Shown here: piece after piece, positions 1 through 9,198 of the stretch
Layout: each line of letters opens with the position of its first letter
How positions within the stretch are numbered: the stretch's first letter is position 1
Origin: Erythrobacter sp. KY5
GTDB lineage: Bacteria; Pseudomonadota; Alphaproteobacteria; Sphingomonadales; Sphingomonadaceae
Length of the DNA: 64,000 bases
NCBI RefSeq assembly: GCF_003264115.1
Contig: NZ_CP021912.1
Coordinates: 2,153,001 to 2,217,000, forward strand
Direction of reading: 5' to 3'
Position numbers and translations under genes: made by a program
Notes under the pieces: generated by a model
Told to the model about the DNA's origin: nothing
The model's input: only the letters and a program-made list of their open reading frames with translations
Databases searched by the model: none

Positions 1-939
1 GTCGCGCATTGCGGGATCGATGCCCGGACCGTTGTCAGAGACTGTAATCTCTACCGGTAGGCGTACGGCACGCCCCAAGCGGATCGCGCTGAATGCAAGG
101 CCGGACACGAACCGCGTCTTCACCGTTATCTCTCCGCGCGCACCCGAACCGGCGGCATCGCGCGCATTCGATATCAGGTTGATGAGAACCTGCTCCAAAG
201 CGTCGCGATTGACGTAGGCGGGAGGGATAGAGGGATCGAATTCCTCCTTGATTTCAATTTGCTTTGCGCCGCCAGCTGCACGGACGGTTGCTATGGCCGA
301 GCGGATCGCCTCGTGAGCGTTGCACGCCTCCGCCTCCTCGGCCGTGCGAGAACCGAGCTGCTGCATCCGGTCGATGAGTCTTGCGATCCGATCGACCTCG
401 TCGGTGATCATCCGCGCCAGCTTTTTGTCTTTGAGAGGGAGTTTGCGCGCCGCCAACTGCCCCGCCCCCCTGATTGCTGCGAGAGGGTTTTTGATCTCGT
501 GAGCGAGGATTGATGGCGCGCCTAGCGACGAACCGAGATCTTCGTCGCCTCCAGTTTCCTCGTGACCAATTTCCGAGAAGGTCACCACCCTCCAGCCCGG
601 AAACCCACCCAGCGGACTTGCGGTCAGGTTGACGCGCTTTTCAGCTTCGCTCGCATTGATCAGAATGTCTCGAGCAACGAGCGCCTCCTCGGAGTTTGTG
701 AGGCGATTTTCCACCCTCGGATCGAGCGGTCCGATGGCCTCAAGCAGCGGCTTGCCGATGAGGCGCTTGGCGCTGCGGCCTAACAAATTCTCCGCCGCGT
801 GGTTCACCTCGGCAATCGAAGAAATTGGATCGATCAGAATCAGCGCAAACAACAGACCAGAAAGCTGCGCGCGCGCGTCTGGTCTGGACGGGTCGAAACT
901 CGATATATCGGACCTGCCCGCCTCAGGTTTGACCGACAT
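1..939 (-). CDS. ntrB: Nitrogen regulation sensor histidine kinase NtrB (partial, C-terminus cut off)
   Basis: Sensor kinase of the NtrBC two-component system, which phosphorylates NtrC when nitrogen is short; expected to be cytoplasmic. The frame is open to base 1, so about 313 codons are present and the end of the ATPase domain is missing. A PAS-like N-terminal half is followed by the H-box ILAHEIKNPL (phospho-acceptor His near residue 148), the N-box LINLISNARDA and the G1 box DNGPGID. The ATG at 939 lies one base after the dusB stop, so the two genes are almost certainly cotranscribed. The dusB-ntrB order is usual in alphaproteobacteria. The family is secure; NtrB rather than another PAS kinase rests on the motifs plus the neighbour. 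Confidence 0.9.
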   Translation of the reverse strand, partial: MSVKPEAGRSDISSFDPSRPDARAQLSGLLFALILIDPISSIAEVNHAAENLLGRSAKRLIGKPLLEAIGPLDPRVENRLTNSEEALVARDILINASEAEKRVNLTASPLGGFPGWRVVTFSEIGHEETGGDEDLGSSLGAPSILAHEIKNPLAAIRGAGQLAARKLPLKDKKLARMITDEVDRIARLIDRMQQLGSRTAEEAEACNAHEAIRSAIATVRAAGGAKQIEIKEEFDPSIPPAYVNRDALEQVLINLISNARDAAGSGARGEITVKTRFVSGLAFSAIRLGRAVRLPVEITVSDNGPGIDPAMRD

Positions 940-940
940 G

Positions 941-1963
941 TCAGGCGGCTTTGGCAGTACGGCCGAGGAATGGCTCGTAGAACCGCTCTATCTCGCCAAG
1001 AACTTCATCGGGGTCATCGATGAAGTTCGCGCGGTTCCGGAATTCGGCCGAGCCGTGCATGCCTTTTGTGTACCAGCCAAGGTGCTTGCGAGCGATCTTC
1101 GTGCCAACGTTGCGGCCATAATGATCGAGCATACGGTGATAGTGTTCGACCAGCACGGAGTACTGCTCATCGAAGCTGGGTGTCGGGATGCTTTCGCCAG
1201 TGCGCCACCAATGCATCACCTGGCCTAGCAACCAGGGTTTTCCGTAAGCGCCGCGCCCAATCATCAAACCATCTGCGCCCGACTGCTCAAGCGCGGTCGC
1301 CGCATCCTGGATCGTGCAGATATCGCCATTGACGATGACCGGAATGTTCACGGCCTCTTTGACCTTGCGGACAAAGGACCAGTCGGCGCTGCCCTTGTAC
1401 ATCTGGTTGCGAGTACGGCCATGAACGGTGATCATCTTCACACCAAGGTCTTCAGCGATGCGCGCCATTTCAGGTGCGTTCAGGCTCTGATGGTCCCAGC
1501 CCATGCGCATTTTAACGGTCACAGGAACATCGACTGCCTTGACCGTTGCTTCCATCAGCTTGGTCGCGAGGGGAACCTCGCGCATGAGTGCACTACCAGC
1601 AAACTGGCCGACCACCTTGCGCACCGGACAACCAAAGTTGATGTCGATGATCGCAGCGCCGTTGCCTTCCTGAAGCTTCGCGGCTTCACCCATGCTGCCG
1701 GGATCGCAGCCGACGAGCTGCATCGAAACCGGTTCTTCGGTCTTGTCCCATTCCGCCTTCTGGACTGACTGGCGGGTTTCCCGGATCGCGGCTTCGCTGG
1801 CGATCATCTCGGTCACATTCAGACCCGAGCCATAACGACGCACCAATGTCCGGAACGGCATATCGGTCACGCCCGTCATCGGCGCGAGAAGAACGGGCTC
1901 CGCGATTGTTACGGGACCAATATTGATCGGCTTCAGGGCCGGGGGAGAGGGTAAGTCTGTCAT
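941..1963 (-). CDS. dusB: tRNA-dihydrouridine synthase DusB
   Basis: FMN- and NADPH-dependent enzyme that reduces uridines in the tRNA D-loop. The 340-residue protein has the family's N-terminal [13 protein letters not shown] stretch, the catalytic Cys (residue 112) in [11 protein letters not shown], the substrate-side VTVKMRMGW strand, and HGRTRNQ and [10 protein letters not shown] near the FMN phosphate. Length is normal. It is divergent from ispDF, and ntrB follows after a single base. Nothing is missing or unusual. Confidence 0.96.
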   Translation of the reverse strand: MTDLPSPPALKPINIGPVTIAEPVLLAPMTGVTDMPFRTLVRRYGSGLNVTEMIASEAAIRETRQSVQKAEWDKTEEPVSMQLVGCDPGSMGEAAKLQEGNGAAIIDINFGCPVRKVVGQFAGSALMREVPLATKLMEATVKAVDVPVTVKMRMGWDHQSLNAPEMARIAEDLGVKMITVHGRTRNQMYKGSADWSFVRKVKEAVNIPVIVNGDICTIQDAATALEQSGADGLMIGRGAYGKPWLLGQVMHWWRTGESIPTPSFDEQYSVLVEHYHRMLDHYGRNVGTKIARKHLGWYTKGMHGSAEFRNRANFIDDPDEVLGEIERFYEPFLGRTAKAA

Positions 1964-2048
1964 GGGCTGGAGAGAGTATGCCTAAATATTGGGCAGCCGC
2001 ATAGTGGATTGCGAAACTTGCGTCCAGACCCTAAGCGCTGGCGCCACC

Positions 2049-3212
2049 ATGGATGAAGCCAGCGCCCTCCCCTCATTCGCCGCAATTGTCGTTGCAGCCG
2101 GGAAAGGATTAAGGGTCGGCGGCGATACCCCCAAGCAATACCGTAACTGGCGCGGGAAGCCGCTTATTCGTCATTCTATCGAGACACTTCTCTCTGCTGG
2201 CGCCAAGCCTCTGCTGGTGGTGATCGCGGCTGGTGCCGAAGGTGACGCCAAGGACGCGCTGAAAGGTCTTTCCGAAATCAGCTTCGTTGAAGGGGGCGCG
2301 TCGCGTCAGGATTCGGTGCGAGCGGGGCTTGAAGCGCTTTCAGAGTTTTCGCCTCAACGAGTTCTTGTCCACGATGCGGCCCGCCCCGATCTGCCTCGCG
2401 ATGTGATCGAGCGGCTCCTAACGGCTCTCGATCAGTATGAAGGCGCGATTCCGACCCTTCCCGTCGTCGACAGCCTCGCGGTTGCTAGTGACACAGGCAC
2501 CATGGCTGGCAAGGCTGACCGAGAAGTCCTGCGCCGGGTACAGACGCCGCAAGCATTTCGTTTCGAAGACATCCTGAGTGCTCACCGCGCATGGGACACC
2601 GAAACCGATGCCGGCGACGATGCACAGGTGCTCGCAGCCATGCAGCGTTCAGTCGCGCTGGTTCAAGGTGACGAACGCCTGAAGAAGATCACATTTGCGG
2701 AAGACCTGATGGATATGCCCAGCGTTGCCTCGATCCGCGTAGGACAAGGATATGACGTCCATCGCCTTGAAGAAGGCGAGGAGCTTTGGTTGTGCGGCAT
2801 CCGACTTGAACACACCCATGGCCTGTCGGGCCATTCGGATGCCGACGTCGCCCTCCATGCCATAACTGATGCGGTGCTGGGCGCGGTCGGCAAAGGCGAT
2901 ATCGGAACGCATTTCCCGCCAAGCGACGCGCGCTGGGCGGGCGCGCGTTCCGGCCAGTTCCTGGAACACGCCGTCAGTCTGGCAAGGGAAGCTGGATACT
3001 CAGTCGGAAACATCGACCTCACCATTATCTGCGAAGCCCCGAAGATCGGACCGCACCGCCCCGAAATGCGGGCAGAGATCGCAAAGCTTACCGGCATCGG
3101 AGAAGATGCTGTAAGCATAAAGGCAACAACGACAGAAAAACTCGGTTTCACAGGCCGTGGCGAAGGGATCGCTGCGCAAGCAATCGTCGCTCTCCACGCG
3201 GCCAACGGGTAA
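2049..3212 (+). CDS. ispDF: Bifunctional IspD/IspF, MEP isoprenoid pathway
   Basis: Fusion of 2-C-methyl-D-erythritol 4-phosphate cytidylyltransferase (N-terminal) and 2-C-methyl-D-erythritol 2,4-cyclodiphosphate synthase (C-terminal). IspD is marked by [17 protein letters not shown] and VHDAARP. IspF starts near residue 227 with [11 protein letters not shown] and contains the zinc-binding [16 protein letters not shown] and the [11 protein letters not shown] end. The ATG at 2049 is preferred because the Pro-Ser-Phe-Ala-Ala strand follows within ten residues. An in-frame start at 1989 would add 20 residues that resemble no part of the family. The fusion is common in alphaproteobacteria and makes two separated steps of the pathway in one polypeptide. 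Confidence 0.95.
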   Translation: MDEASALPSFAAIVVAAGKGLRVGGDTPKQYRNWRGKPLIRHSIETLLSAGAKPLLVVIAAGAEGDAKDALKGLSEISFVEGGASRQDSVRAGLEALSEFSPQRVLVHDAARPDLPRDVIERLLTALDQYEGAIPTLPVVDSLAVASDTGTMAGKADREVLRRVQTPQAFRFEDILSAHRAWDTETDAGDDAQVLAAMQRSVALVQGDERLKKITFAEDLMDMPSVASIRVGQGYDVHRLEEGEELWLCGIRLEHTHGLSGHSDADVALHAITDAVLGAVGKGDIGTHFPPSDARWAGARSGQFLEHAVSLAREAGYSVGNIDLTIICEAPKIGPHRPEMRAEIAKLTGIGEDAVSIKATTTEKLGFTGRGEGIAAQAIVALHAANG

Positions 3213-3235
3213 GAGAAAAGGACGGACCCTTCGAT

Positions 3236-3787
3236 ATGAAGAACATCAAGACATCGGCAAAACTTGCCGTCGCAACCGGCATGGCATTTGCGACTATAAG
3301 CGCCGCACCCGCAGCTGCGCAGCCAAGTGACCTCGACCCCGCAGCGGTCGCAGCGGCCTCGCGCTATGCGCTCCCCATCGCCTTCGACAGCTTTGTGACC
3401 AAGTGCTCCACCTCTCTTGACCGGCGCGGTTATGCGCTCAGCAATTCCGAACGGCTCATGGCGAAGTTTTCGGATGGGATTGACGAGGCCTGGCCCGCTG
3501 CGAAAGATGCCATGATCCTGATGGCGAGCGGTAACGCTGACACTCGCGAGATGACGGCTGTTTTTGCGATGCTGGGAGATGATGAGTTGCGTCCCTTCGT
3601 CGATGGACTTGTGGGCGGATTGATCGGGCAGGAAATCAAGACAGATGACTGCGAAGTCATCGAGCGCGGGCTAGAAATCCTTGACCCTCTGCCAGCGGAA
3701 AATATCGCGCAAATGGTCGGCCTGATTGTCGAGCTTGGAGCACGCGACGAAGAGGAAGAAGTCGCCAGCGAGGGCACCGCAGAGTGA
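3236..3787 (+). CDS. Secreted or periplasmic protein of unknown function
   Basis: The 183-residue protein begins with a clear Sec signal peptide: Lys-rich n-region, Ala-rich core, probable cleavage after APAAAQ near residue 29. The mature part is mainly helical with two cysteines (KCSTSLDRRGYAL and DDCEVIERG) that could form a disulfide, and it ends in a Glu-rich tail. I recognise no enzyme motif. It overlaps the next gene by four bases (GTGA), which points to coupled translation with the CinA-like protein. Confidence 0.8.
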   Translation: MKNIKTSAKLAVATGMAFATISAAPAAAQPSDLDPAAVAAASRYALPIAFDSFVTKCSTSLDRRGYALSNSERLMAKFSDGIDEAWPAAKDAMILMASGNADTREMTAVFAMLGDDELRPFVDGLVGGLIGQEIKTDDCEVIERGLEILDPLPAENIAQMVGLIVELGARDEEEEVASEGTAE

Positions 3788-4296
3788 GCAACACCATTCT
3801 CCCCGAAGACATTACCGATCTAGCCGCGCGGGTAGTCGCCGAGAATCAGGCTGCGGGTCGCAAAGTCGTAACGGCAGAAAGTTGCACCGGCGGACTCGTT
3901 TCGGGTGCGATCACCGAAATTGCAGGCTCATCCGCCGTACTTGATCGCGCTTTCATCACTTATTCGAACGAGGCCAAGATGGAATCGCTTGGCGTTGCTC
4001 AGGATATCATCGAGACCTTTGGCGCCGTTTCGATCGCCTGCGTCTGGGCGATGGCAGCCGGAGCATTGGAACGGTCAAATGCTGATGTTGCGGTTGCAAT
4101 CAGCGGTGTCGCAGGACCCGGCGGAGGCACTCAGCTCAAGCCAGTTGGAACGGTGGTTTTTGCCCGGGCTTATCGAAATCAGGATGGCGAACCCGAGGGG
4201 GAGCTGAAGCATTTCGAAGGTGGCGACGGACCCGGTGGCCGCGCCGCAATCCGGCGTCAGGCGACGATCTGTGCGCTTGAGTTGTTGTTGCCGTAA
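3784..4296 (+). CDS. CinA C-terminal-domain protein (probable nicotinamide-nucleotide amidohydrolase, PncC type)
   Basis: Stand-alone CinA C-terminal domain of 170 residues. Such proteins deamidate NMN to nicotinic acid mononucleotide in pyridine nucleotide recycling. Diagnostic stretches are TAESCTGGLVSGAIT (residues about 30-44), FITYSNEAK and AISGVAGPGGGT. The N-terminal CinA domain is absent, as is usual for PncC-type proteins. It starts at GTG 3784 within the stop of the preceding gene. Its 3' end overlaps the convergent RatA-like gene by 40 bases, a notable overlap in which both reading frames look real. Confidence 0.9.
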   Translation: MSNTILPEDITDLAARVVAENQAAGRKVVTAESCTGGLVSGAITEIAGSSAVLDRAFITYSNEAKMESLGVAQDIIETFGAVSIACVWAMAAGALERSNADVAVAISGVAGPGGGTQLKPVGTVVFARAYRNQDGEPEGELKHFEGGDGPGGRAAIRRQATICALELLLP

Positions 4297-4718
4297 AGCT
4301 CGTGAGCGCGCGCTTCGAATGCCGCGACCATTTTGCGAAATGCGCGGTCGAAATACTGTCCTGCCAACGCCTGAAACACGCGGTTTTTGAACTCGAAGTC
4401 GACACAGAAATCAATTTCGCACGTGCTTTCGTCGATGGCTCGAAAGGTCCAGACATTGTCGAGATCGGACAGCGGACCATCGACATAGTGGACTGCGATT
4501 TCGCGCGGGCGATTCTTGGAAACGCGTGATGTGAAGGTCTCACGGATCGCCTTAAAGCCCACGACCATATCCGCCACCATCTCGGTCTCGTTATTCGAGC
4601 GAACCCGCGTTGCGATAACCCAGGGCAAGAACTCTCGATAGCGAGCGACATCGGCAACCAGATCGAACATTTGCTCGGCGCTGTAGGGTAACCTTCGCGT
4701 TTCTCGGATACCGACCAT
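4257..4718 (-). CDS. RatA/COQ10-type START-domain protein
   Basis: Polyketide cyclase/START-family protein of 153 residues, related to bacterial RatA and mitochondrial COQ10, which bind hydrophobic ligands such as ubiquinone. Diagnostic features are the N-terminal LPYSAEQMFDLVADVARYREFLPW and the region EIDFCVDFEFKNRVFQ. The toxin role described for E. coli RatA is not implied here: no antitoxin-like partner is adjacent. It ends inside the convergent CinA-like gene, and its start shares a base with the lipA stop, so lipA and this gene are probably one operon. Confidence 0.88.
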   Translation of the reverse strand: MVGIRETRRLPYSAEQMFDLVADVARYREFLPWVIATRVRSNNETEMVADMVVGFKAIRETFTSRVSKNRPREIAVHYVDGPLSDLDNVWTFRAIDESTCEIDFCVDFEFKNRVFQALAGQYFDRAFRKMVAAFEARAHELYGNNNSSAQIVA

Positions 4719-5674
4719 CAGACGCTGAGCCGATCTTTCTTACGCAGCCTTTCTTCGCGGGCCTTTCGCATTTGAGCGAAGTCGTCGCCGGCGTGATAGC
4801 TTGACCGGGTCAGTGGGCTTGAAGCGACCTGCAAGAAGCCTTTCGCGCGAGCGATCGAGCCATATGCGCCAAAGGCCTTGGGCGTGACAAATTCCTCGAC
4901 CTTTGCGTGTTTGGGCGTTGGCTGAAGATATTGGCCCATGGTGATGAAATCGACGTCGGCGCTGCGCATGTCATCCATCACCTGATGCACTTCGAGGCGC
5001 TGTTCGCCCAGGCCCAACATGATCCCCGACTTGGTGAAGATCAGCGGGTTGTGCGCCTTCACCTCTTCGAGAAGACGAAGCGAGGCGTAATAGCGCGCAC
5101 CGGGTCGAATGGTCGGATAGAGCCGCGGGACTGTTTCAAGGTTGTGGTTGTAAACGTCCGGCCCCGCTTCACAAATTGCCTCCACCGCCGGGCGCATTTT
5201 GCCGCGAAAGTCGGGTGTCAGAATTTCGATAGTCGTGTCCGGCGTGTTTCGACGCAGCGCCTCGATCACCTTGACGAATTGCCCTGCCCCGCCATCGGGA
5301 AGATCGTCGCGATCGACGCTGGTGATGACGATGTGCTCAAGGCCCATCTTCGCCGCAGCGACAGCGGTGTTCTCCGGCTCCATCGGGTCGACAGGGCGAG
5401 GCATCCCGGTCTTGACGTTGCAGAACGCACAGGCGCGCGTGCAAACATCGCCAAGAATCATCACCGTGGCGTGCTTCTTGGACCAGCATTCGCCGATATT
5501 GGGACAAGCTGCCTCTTCGCAAACCGTGTTGAGATTAAGCTCGCGCATAAGCTTGCGCGTCTCGTTGTATCCCTGGCTCACCGGCGCGCGGACGCGGATC
5601 CAGTCAGGCTTGCGCTGACGTTGCGGGCGGCCATCGCCCTTACCAGGCTCGGGAGCGTTGGAGAGGTCGTTCAT
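4718..5674 (-). CDS. lipA: Lipoyl synthase (radical SAM)
   Basis: Inserts two sulfurs into octanoyl groups on E2 and GcvH lipoyl domains. From the ATG at 5674 (318 residues) the auxiliary 4Fe-4S cysteines fall at 52, 57 and 63 ([12 protein letters not shown]) and the radical-SAM cysteines at 78, 82 and 85 (CTRACAFC). A TTG 36 bases upstream (5710) is possible but gives an unconserved Arg/Pro-rich lead. The C-terminus contains the conserved [14 protein letters not shown]. The pyruvate dehydrogenase E1 beta at 21440-22831, which carries a lipoyl domain, is a likely beneficiary. Confidence 0.95.
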   Translation of the reverse strand: MNDLSNAPEPGKGDGRPQRQRKPDWIRVRAPVSQGYNETRKLMRELNLNTVCEEAACPNIGECWSKKHATVMILGDVCTRACAFCNVKTGMPRPVDPMEPENTAVAAAKMGLEHIVITSVDRDDLPDGGAGQFVKVIEALRRNTPDTTIEILTPDFRGKMRPAVEAICEAGPDVYNHNLETVPRLYPTIRPGARYYASLRLLEEVKAHNPLIFTKSGIMLGLGEQRLEVHQVMDDMRSADVDFITMGQYLQPTPKHAKVEEFVTPKAFGAYGSIARAKGFLQVASSPLTRSSYHAGDDFAQMRKAREERLRKKDRLSV

Positions 5675-5714
5675 GGGGGACCATTTAGGCCTTAGCCCCT
5701 GCCCCCGCAACCCG

Positions 5715-6239
5715 TCACTGGCGGCTGGTCGTATCTACTGAAATATCGATCGGGATTCGCTCCCCGGTGAGCGGTTGTGCTGGAGCGAGTAGATCCTCCT
5801 CGCCCGGCAGAAGTGGCCGCATGGCAATCTCGAAATCGCGCTCGTCGAGCGACATGACGCCGCCCTTGCCGTCGGCGGCCTGCCCGATGGCAGTGAGCAA
5901 AATGCTTATCGGGTCGGGATCGATCGCCTCGATGGCAACCGAATGGCTTCGCTGAGCGATCAGCGCCTCGTCGACGCTGCTGGTCACGCGAAAGCGCTCG
6001 GTATGGTGCCCCTCGAGAGCGACGGTGACCTCGCCGCCCTTTTCGCGCAGGAGCGGCAGATAGCACGGCGTAACACATTCCTGCCCGTAACTGGAGCTTG
6101 CCTGCGCCCCTGCCGGGCTGGTCACAATGTAGACCGTTTCCGAGGGTGCGAGACCATGCCCCTTGACGAACTGGCGCTGCGCGCAGCCTGAGACGAGAGC
6201 GGCACAGATGGCAATGGTCGCAATCCTTTGCTTATTCAC
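5715..6239 (-). CDS. Lipoprotein of unknown function
   Basis: Read from the GTG at 6239 this is a 174-residue lipoprotein. A short Lys/Arg n-region and hydrophobic core end in the lipobox LVSGC (lipid-carrying Cys19). The following part contains a PEGA-like segment ([10 protein letters not shown]...CVTPCYLPL) with two cysteines, a pattern seen in domains that link the envelope to peptidoglycan or surface layers. The frame is open upstream to 6464, but that extension would bury the lipobox about 90 residues in and is rejected. lipA follows after 40 bases. Confidence 0.72.
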   Translation of the reverse strand: MNKQRIATIAICAALVSGCAQRQFVKGHGLAPSETVYIVTSPAGAQASSSYGQECVTPCYLPLLREKGGEVTVALEGHHTERFRVTSSVDEALIAQRSHSVAIEAIDPDPISILLTAIGQAADGKGGVMSLDERDFEIAMRPLLPGEEDLLAPAQPLTGERIPIDISVDTTSRQ

Positions 6240-6372
6240 GGACTTTTTCCCTGTTGCTGCGGTACTCAGAAGAGCCCAGCCAGCGTGAATTGCGGATGAA
6301 CCAGCACGCTCTTGAAGCAAATACCACCTCGGCAATTGCCACGCGGTCGCGGCAGGCTTACGGCTCATTTTC
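6240..6372. promoter_or_regulatory. Divergent intergenic region, lipoprotein / bicarbonate transporter
   Basis: The 133 bases between the lipoprotein start (6239) and the SbtA-type transporter start (6373) must hold promoters for both directions. I see no convincing sigma-70 boxes, sigma-EcfG site or repeat in it. Confidence 0.3.
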
Positions 6373-7359
6373 ATGTTCGAGACCGCAATCCAGACCTTCA
6401 CCTCGCCGGTCGTGCTGTTTTTCGTGCTTGGACTGTTCGCCGCCTTCGTACGGTCCGATCTCACAATCCCTGAACCGATTGCAAAGGCGATGTCGCTTTA
6501 TCTCATGGCCGCGATTGGCCTTAAAGGTGGGGTGGCCGTATCCAAGTCGGGGATTGACGCGACGGTGGTCTCTACCCTTGGTGCCGGGATAGCGGCCGGG
6601 TTTATCCTGCCTTTCTTCGCGTATGGTATTCTCAAGACATTCGGAAAACTCGACCGCATCAATTCAGGCGCAGTCGCAGCTCATTATGGTTCGATCAGCG
6701 TAGTCACTTTTGTGACCGCCGTTGAGATATTGACCGGCCAGTCACGCGAACCCGGCGGCTACATGGTCGCGGTTATGGCAGCGATGGAAGCACCCGCTAT
6801 CCTCAGCGGTCTAATGCTTGCCCGGGGGATGGGAAGCAAAGCAGGCACGCAGTCTACGGGCGAGATGCTGCACGAGGTATTCACGAACTCGTCGATCATG
6901 CTGTTGCTTGGAGCCTTCGTCGTTGGGATGATCGGAGGCGAGGTCGGCTTTGCGCCGGTGAGCCCGTTCTTCGAGGCAGGTTTCAAGGGCGTGCTTTGTA
7001 TCTTCCTTCTCGACATGGGCCTTGTCGCGATGCGGCGTATTATGGAGTCGCGCTCAATCACGTGGAGGCTTGGCGCAATCGCCATCTTCCTGCCGATCGT
7101 TAACGGCGCGGCTGGGACGAGTTTGGGTGTAGTTATCGGCCTTGATGCGGGTTCGGCTGCGGCGCTCGGTGTGCTGTGTGCCAGCGCAAGCTATATTGCT
7201 GTCCCTGCCGCCATGCGGCTTGCCCTGCCCGAGGCCGATCCGGGTATCTACCTCACCATGTCGCTCAGCATCACCTTCCCGTTCAATGTGCTGGTCAATA
7301 TCGGCTTGATCAGCGCGCTCGCGGCATCTTTGACCGGCGCCAATGGAGCGACGCCATGA
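6373..7359 (+). CDS. SbtA-type sodium-dependent bicarbonate transporter
   Basis: Integral membrane protein of 328 residues with about ten hydrophobic segments, of the family (former DUF897) that includes cyanobacterial SbtA, a high-affinity sodium/bicarbonate symporter. Family features are the N-terminal SPVVLFFVLGLFAAFVRSDL, the LMAAIGLKGGVAV stretch, HYGSISVVTFVTA, and GVLCASASYIAVPAAMR in the second half. Its stop overlaps the ATG of the PII-like gene (ATGA), and a carbonic anhydrase follows. This organisation strongly supports an inorganic-carbon role. Substrate is inferred; some non-cyanobacterial members are uncharacterised. Confidence 0.88.
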   Translation: MFETAIQTFTSPVVLFFVLGLFAAFVRSDLTIPEPIAKAMSLYLMAAIGLKGGVAVSKSGIDATVVSTLGAGIAAGFILPFFAYGILKTFGKLDRINSGAVAAHYGSISVVTFVTAVEILTGQSREPGGYMVAVMAAMEAPAILSGLMLARGMGSKAGTQSTGEMLHEVFTNSSIMLLLGAFVVGMIGGEVGFAPVSPFFEAGFKGVLCIFLLDMGLVAMRRIMESRSITWRLGAIAIFLPIVNGAAGTSLGVVIGLDAGSAAALGVLCASASYIAVPAAMRLALPEADPGIYLTMSLSITFPFNVLVNIGLISALAASLTGANGATP

Positions 7360-7664
7360 TTGAGACCGTCACACGAAAGCGCATCGAAATCCTCGCCGAC
7401 AAGGCACTACAACGCCGGGTTACCGATGCGATCGACCGGATCGGGATAACCGGATGGACAATCGTCCCCGTCACGAGCGGCAAGGGACGAGAGGGCGTTT
7501 GGCGCGAAGAGAGCGTGATCGGCACGGATAAGGTGCTGGTGCTCACAATTGCTGCGGAAGACAAGGCGATGGCGCTTGCAGAAGAGCTGGCACCCATGCT
7601 TACACGTCTGGGCTTCGTCCTGAGTATGTGGGACGTGCAAGTTATCCGCGGCGAGCGCTTCTGA
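7356..7664 (+). CDS. PII-like signalling protein, SbtB type
   Basis: Small protein of 102 residues from ATG 7356. The same frame is open further upstream, but that part runs inside the transporter gene. The ferredoxin-like PII fold is suggested by a first helix RRVTDAIDRIGITGWTIVPV, a T-loop-like TSGKGREGVWRE, and a second beta-alpha unit VLVLTIAAEDKAMALAEELAP. SbtB proteins bind adenine nucleotides, including cAMP, and gate SbtA. Four-base overlap with the transporter gene makes this the natural partner. The absence of long PII signatures separates it from GlnB/GlnK. Confidence 0.85.
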   Translation: MIETVTRKRIEILADKALQRRVTDAIDRIGITGWTIVPVTSGKGREGVWREESVIGTDKVLVLTIAAEDKAMALAEELAPMLTRLGFVLSMWDVQVIRGERF

Positions 7665-7697
7665 AGGAGAAAGGCGCCGACGCTTAGGGAGGGATCG

Positions 7698-8339
7698 GTG
7701 CCTGAATTTGCAGAGCTCCTGAAGGGCTATCGCCGTTTTCGCGAAGATACGTATCCGCGCCAGAAAGCGCGTTTCGATGAAACAGTCGCCGAGGGGCAGC
7801 ACCCCAAGCTCATGATCATCGGCTGTTCGGACAGCCGCGTCGATCCGGCGCAGATCTTTGATGTAGATCCCGGCGAGATCTTCGTCGTGCGCAATGTCGC
7901 TGCGCTGGTGCCTCCGTTTGAACAGAAACCTGGCCTCCACGGCGTTTCCGCTGCTGTCGAGTTCGCGGTGCAGATGCTGGAAGTGAAGCAGATCCTTGTC
8001 ATGGGACATGGCCGCTGCGGCGGGTGCAAGGCGGCCCTCACCGGCAGCTATCTTGCCAAGGAACCTGGCGAAGGCGGTTTCATAGCCAACTGGATCGACT
8101 TGCTGAGCGCGGCCCGCGAACCTGTCGCGCGCAAGCACGGGACCGCGGGTCGCAAGGCCGAGCTCGCAATGGAGTTTGCCGCCATACGCCAAAGCCTTGC
8201 GAACCTGCGCACCTTTCCATGGGTTGCCGACAAGGAAGCGGCGGGCGAGGTGAAGCTTCGCGGGGCGCACTTCTCGATCCAGGAAGGGGTGCTGTATTCG
8301 CTCGACGAGGAAACCGGCGAGTTCCTGCCTGAGGATTGA
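7698..8339 (+). CDS. Beta-class carbonic anhydrase
   Basis: Interconverts CO2 and bicarbonate. The 213-residue protein has the zinc and activating residues of the beta class: Cys43, Asp45 and Arg47 in GCSDSRVDP, and His104 and Cys107 in MGHGRCGGC. A GTG start at 7698 follows GGGAGGG at a suitable distance. No signal peptide, so cytoplasmic. It lies 33 bases after the SbtB-like gene and is likely cotranscribed with it, so imported bicarbonate could be equilibrated with CO2 for carboxylases or pH control. Confidence 0.95.
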   Translation: MPEFAELLKGYRRFREDTYPRQKARFDETVAEGQHPKLMIIGCSDSRVDPAQIFDVDPGEIFVVRNVAALVPPFEQKPGLHGVSAAVEFAVQMLEVKQILVMGHGRCGGCKAALTGSYLAKEPGEGGFIANWIDLLSAAREPVARKHGTAGRKAELAMEFAAIRQSLANLRTFPWVADKEAAGEVKLRGAHFSIQEGVLYSLDEETGEFLPED

Positions 8340-8395
8340 TCCTGTAAGGGAATAATCTCTTGCCCTGTTTTGGCAGCAACGCCATTGAGCGCTGC

Positions 8396-9118
8396 ATGCC
8401 AGATCCAGAACTCAAGAATATTGCCCTCCTGATCGACGCGGACAACACCACGCCGGAGGGAATCGACCCGGTCCTGACAGTTATGGCGGAGCTTGGTCAG
8501 GTGAATATTCGGCGAGCATACGGCAACTTCGCGAAAGACAATCTGTCGCGCTGGGACAAGATCACGAACAAGTTCGGCATTCGGCCGCAGCAACAATTCG
8601 ACGTGTCGAAGGGCAAGAACGCAACGGACATGGCGATGACGATCGACGCGATTGACCTTCTTTATCAAGGCAAGGTCGACGGGTTCGGCATCATGACTTC
8701 GGACAGCGATTTCACGCCTCTCGTCACGCGGCTGAGACAGGATGGTATCATTGTCTACGGGTTTGGCGAGGCCAAGACCCCGCAGGCCTTCAAGTCGGTC
8801 TGCACCCGCTTCATCGACATCAAGCAATTGATCATGACTAACGCAGCGGACGCGCCGAATTCTGGGAAAGGCGGCAGGAAGGATAGTTCCACGGTTGACG
8901 ACGAGCTCGACGACCTGATCCTGGCTGCTTACTCCGAAGCCAAAAAGGACGGCGGGTTCGCGCGGCTGTCACAGGTGGGCCAGATCGCCGGTAACCGTTC
9001 AAGCTTCGATGTGCGAAATCACGGCTTCAAGAGCCTCAAGGAGATGTTCGAGAGCTTCGACAATTTCGTGCTCGAACATCGCGATGACAATCAAGTCTAC
9101 GTCAAGCGCCTGCGCTGA
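8396..9118 (+). CDS. NYN-domain (LabA/DUF88-like) protein with C-terminal LOTUS/OST-HTH domain
   Basis: The N-terminal half is a PIN-like NYN nuclease domain with acidic residues in ALLIDADN (residues 10-17), KGKNATDMAMTIDA and TSDSDFTPLV. The last 70 residues (DDLILAAYSEA...DNQVYVKRLR) match the winged-helix LOTUS/OST-HTH RNA-binding fold. Such proteins are thought to act on RNA; their targets are unknown. Start choice is open: TTG 8360 has a good AAGGG nine bases upstream, while ATG 8396 gives the start typical of the family and is chosen here. It follows the carbonic anhydrase after a short gap and may share its transcript. Confidence 0.87.
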   Translation: MPDPELKNIALLIDADNTTPEGIDPVLTVMAELGQVNIRRAYGNFAKDNLSRWDKITNKFGIRPQQQFDVSKGKNATDMAMTIDAIDLLYQGKVDGFGIMTSDSDFTPLVTRLRQDGIIVYGFGEAKTPQAFKSVCTRFIDIKQLIMTNAADAPNSGKGGRKDSSTVDDELDDLILAAYSEAKKDGGFARLSQVGQIAGNRSSFDVRNHGFKSLKEMFESFDNFVLEHRDDNQVYVKRLR

Positions 9119-9140
9119 GACTTCGGTCCTTCACAAGAGA

Positions 9141-9176
9141 AAAAGGGGCGCCGAGATTTCTCCCGGCGCCCCTTTT
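9141..9176. terminator. Bidirectional intrinsic terminator
   Basis: Perfect 13-bp stem AAAAGGGGCGCCG / CGGCGCCCCTTTT with a ten-base loop. It has a T run on the plus side and the mirrored A run on the other, between the convergent NYN-LOTUS gene and the repeat-rich secreted protein gene. Confidence 0.9.
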
Positions 9177-9198
9177 CTTTGTCCCTTTCAGGGATTGA

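Noticed and set aside
4257..4718. RatA as half of a toxin-antitoxin pair
   Set aside because: No RatB-like antitoxin gene adjoins; the START-domain protein is more likely a COQ10-type ubiquinone-binding protein.
6240..6464. Upstream extension of the lipoprotein frame
   Set aside because: It would place the lipobox about 95 residues into the protein; lipoprotein signals must be at the N-terminus.
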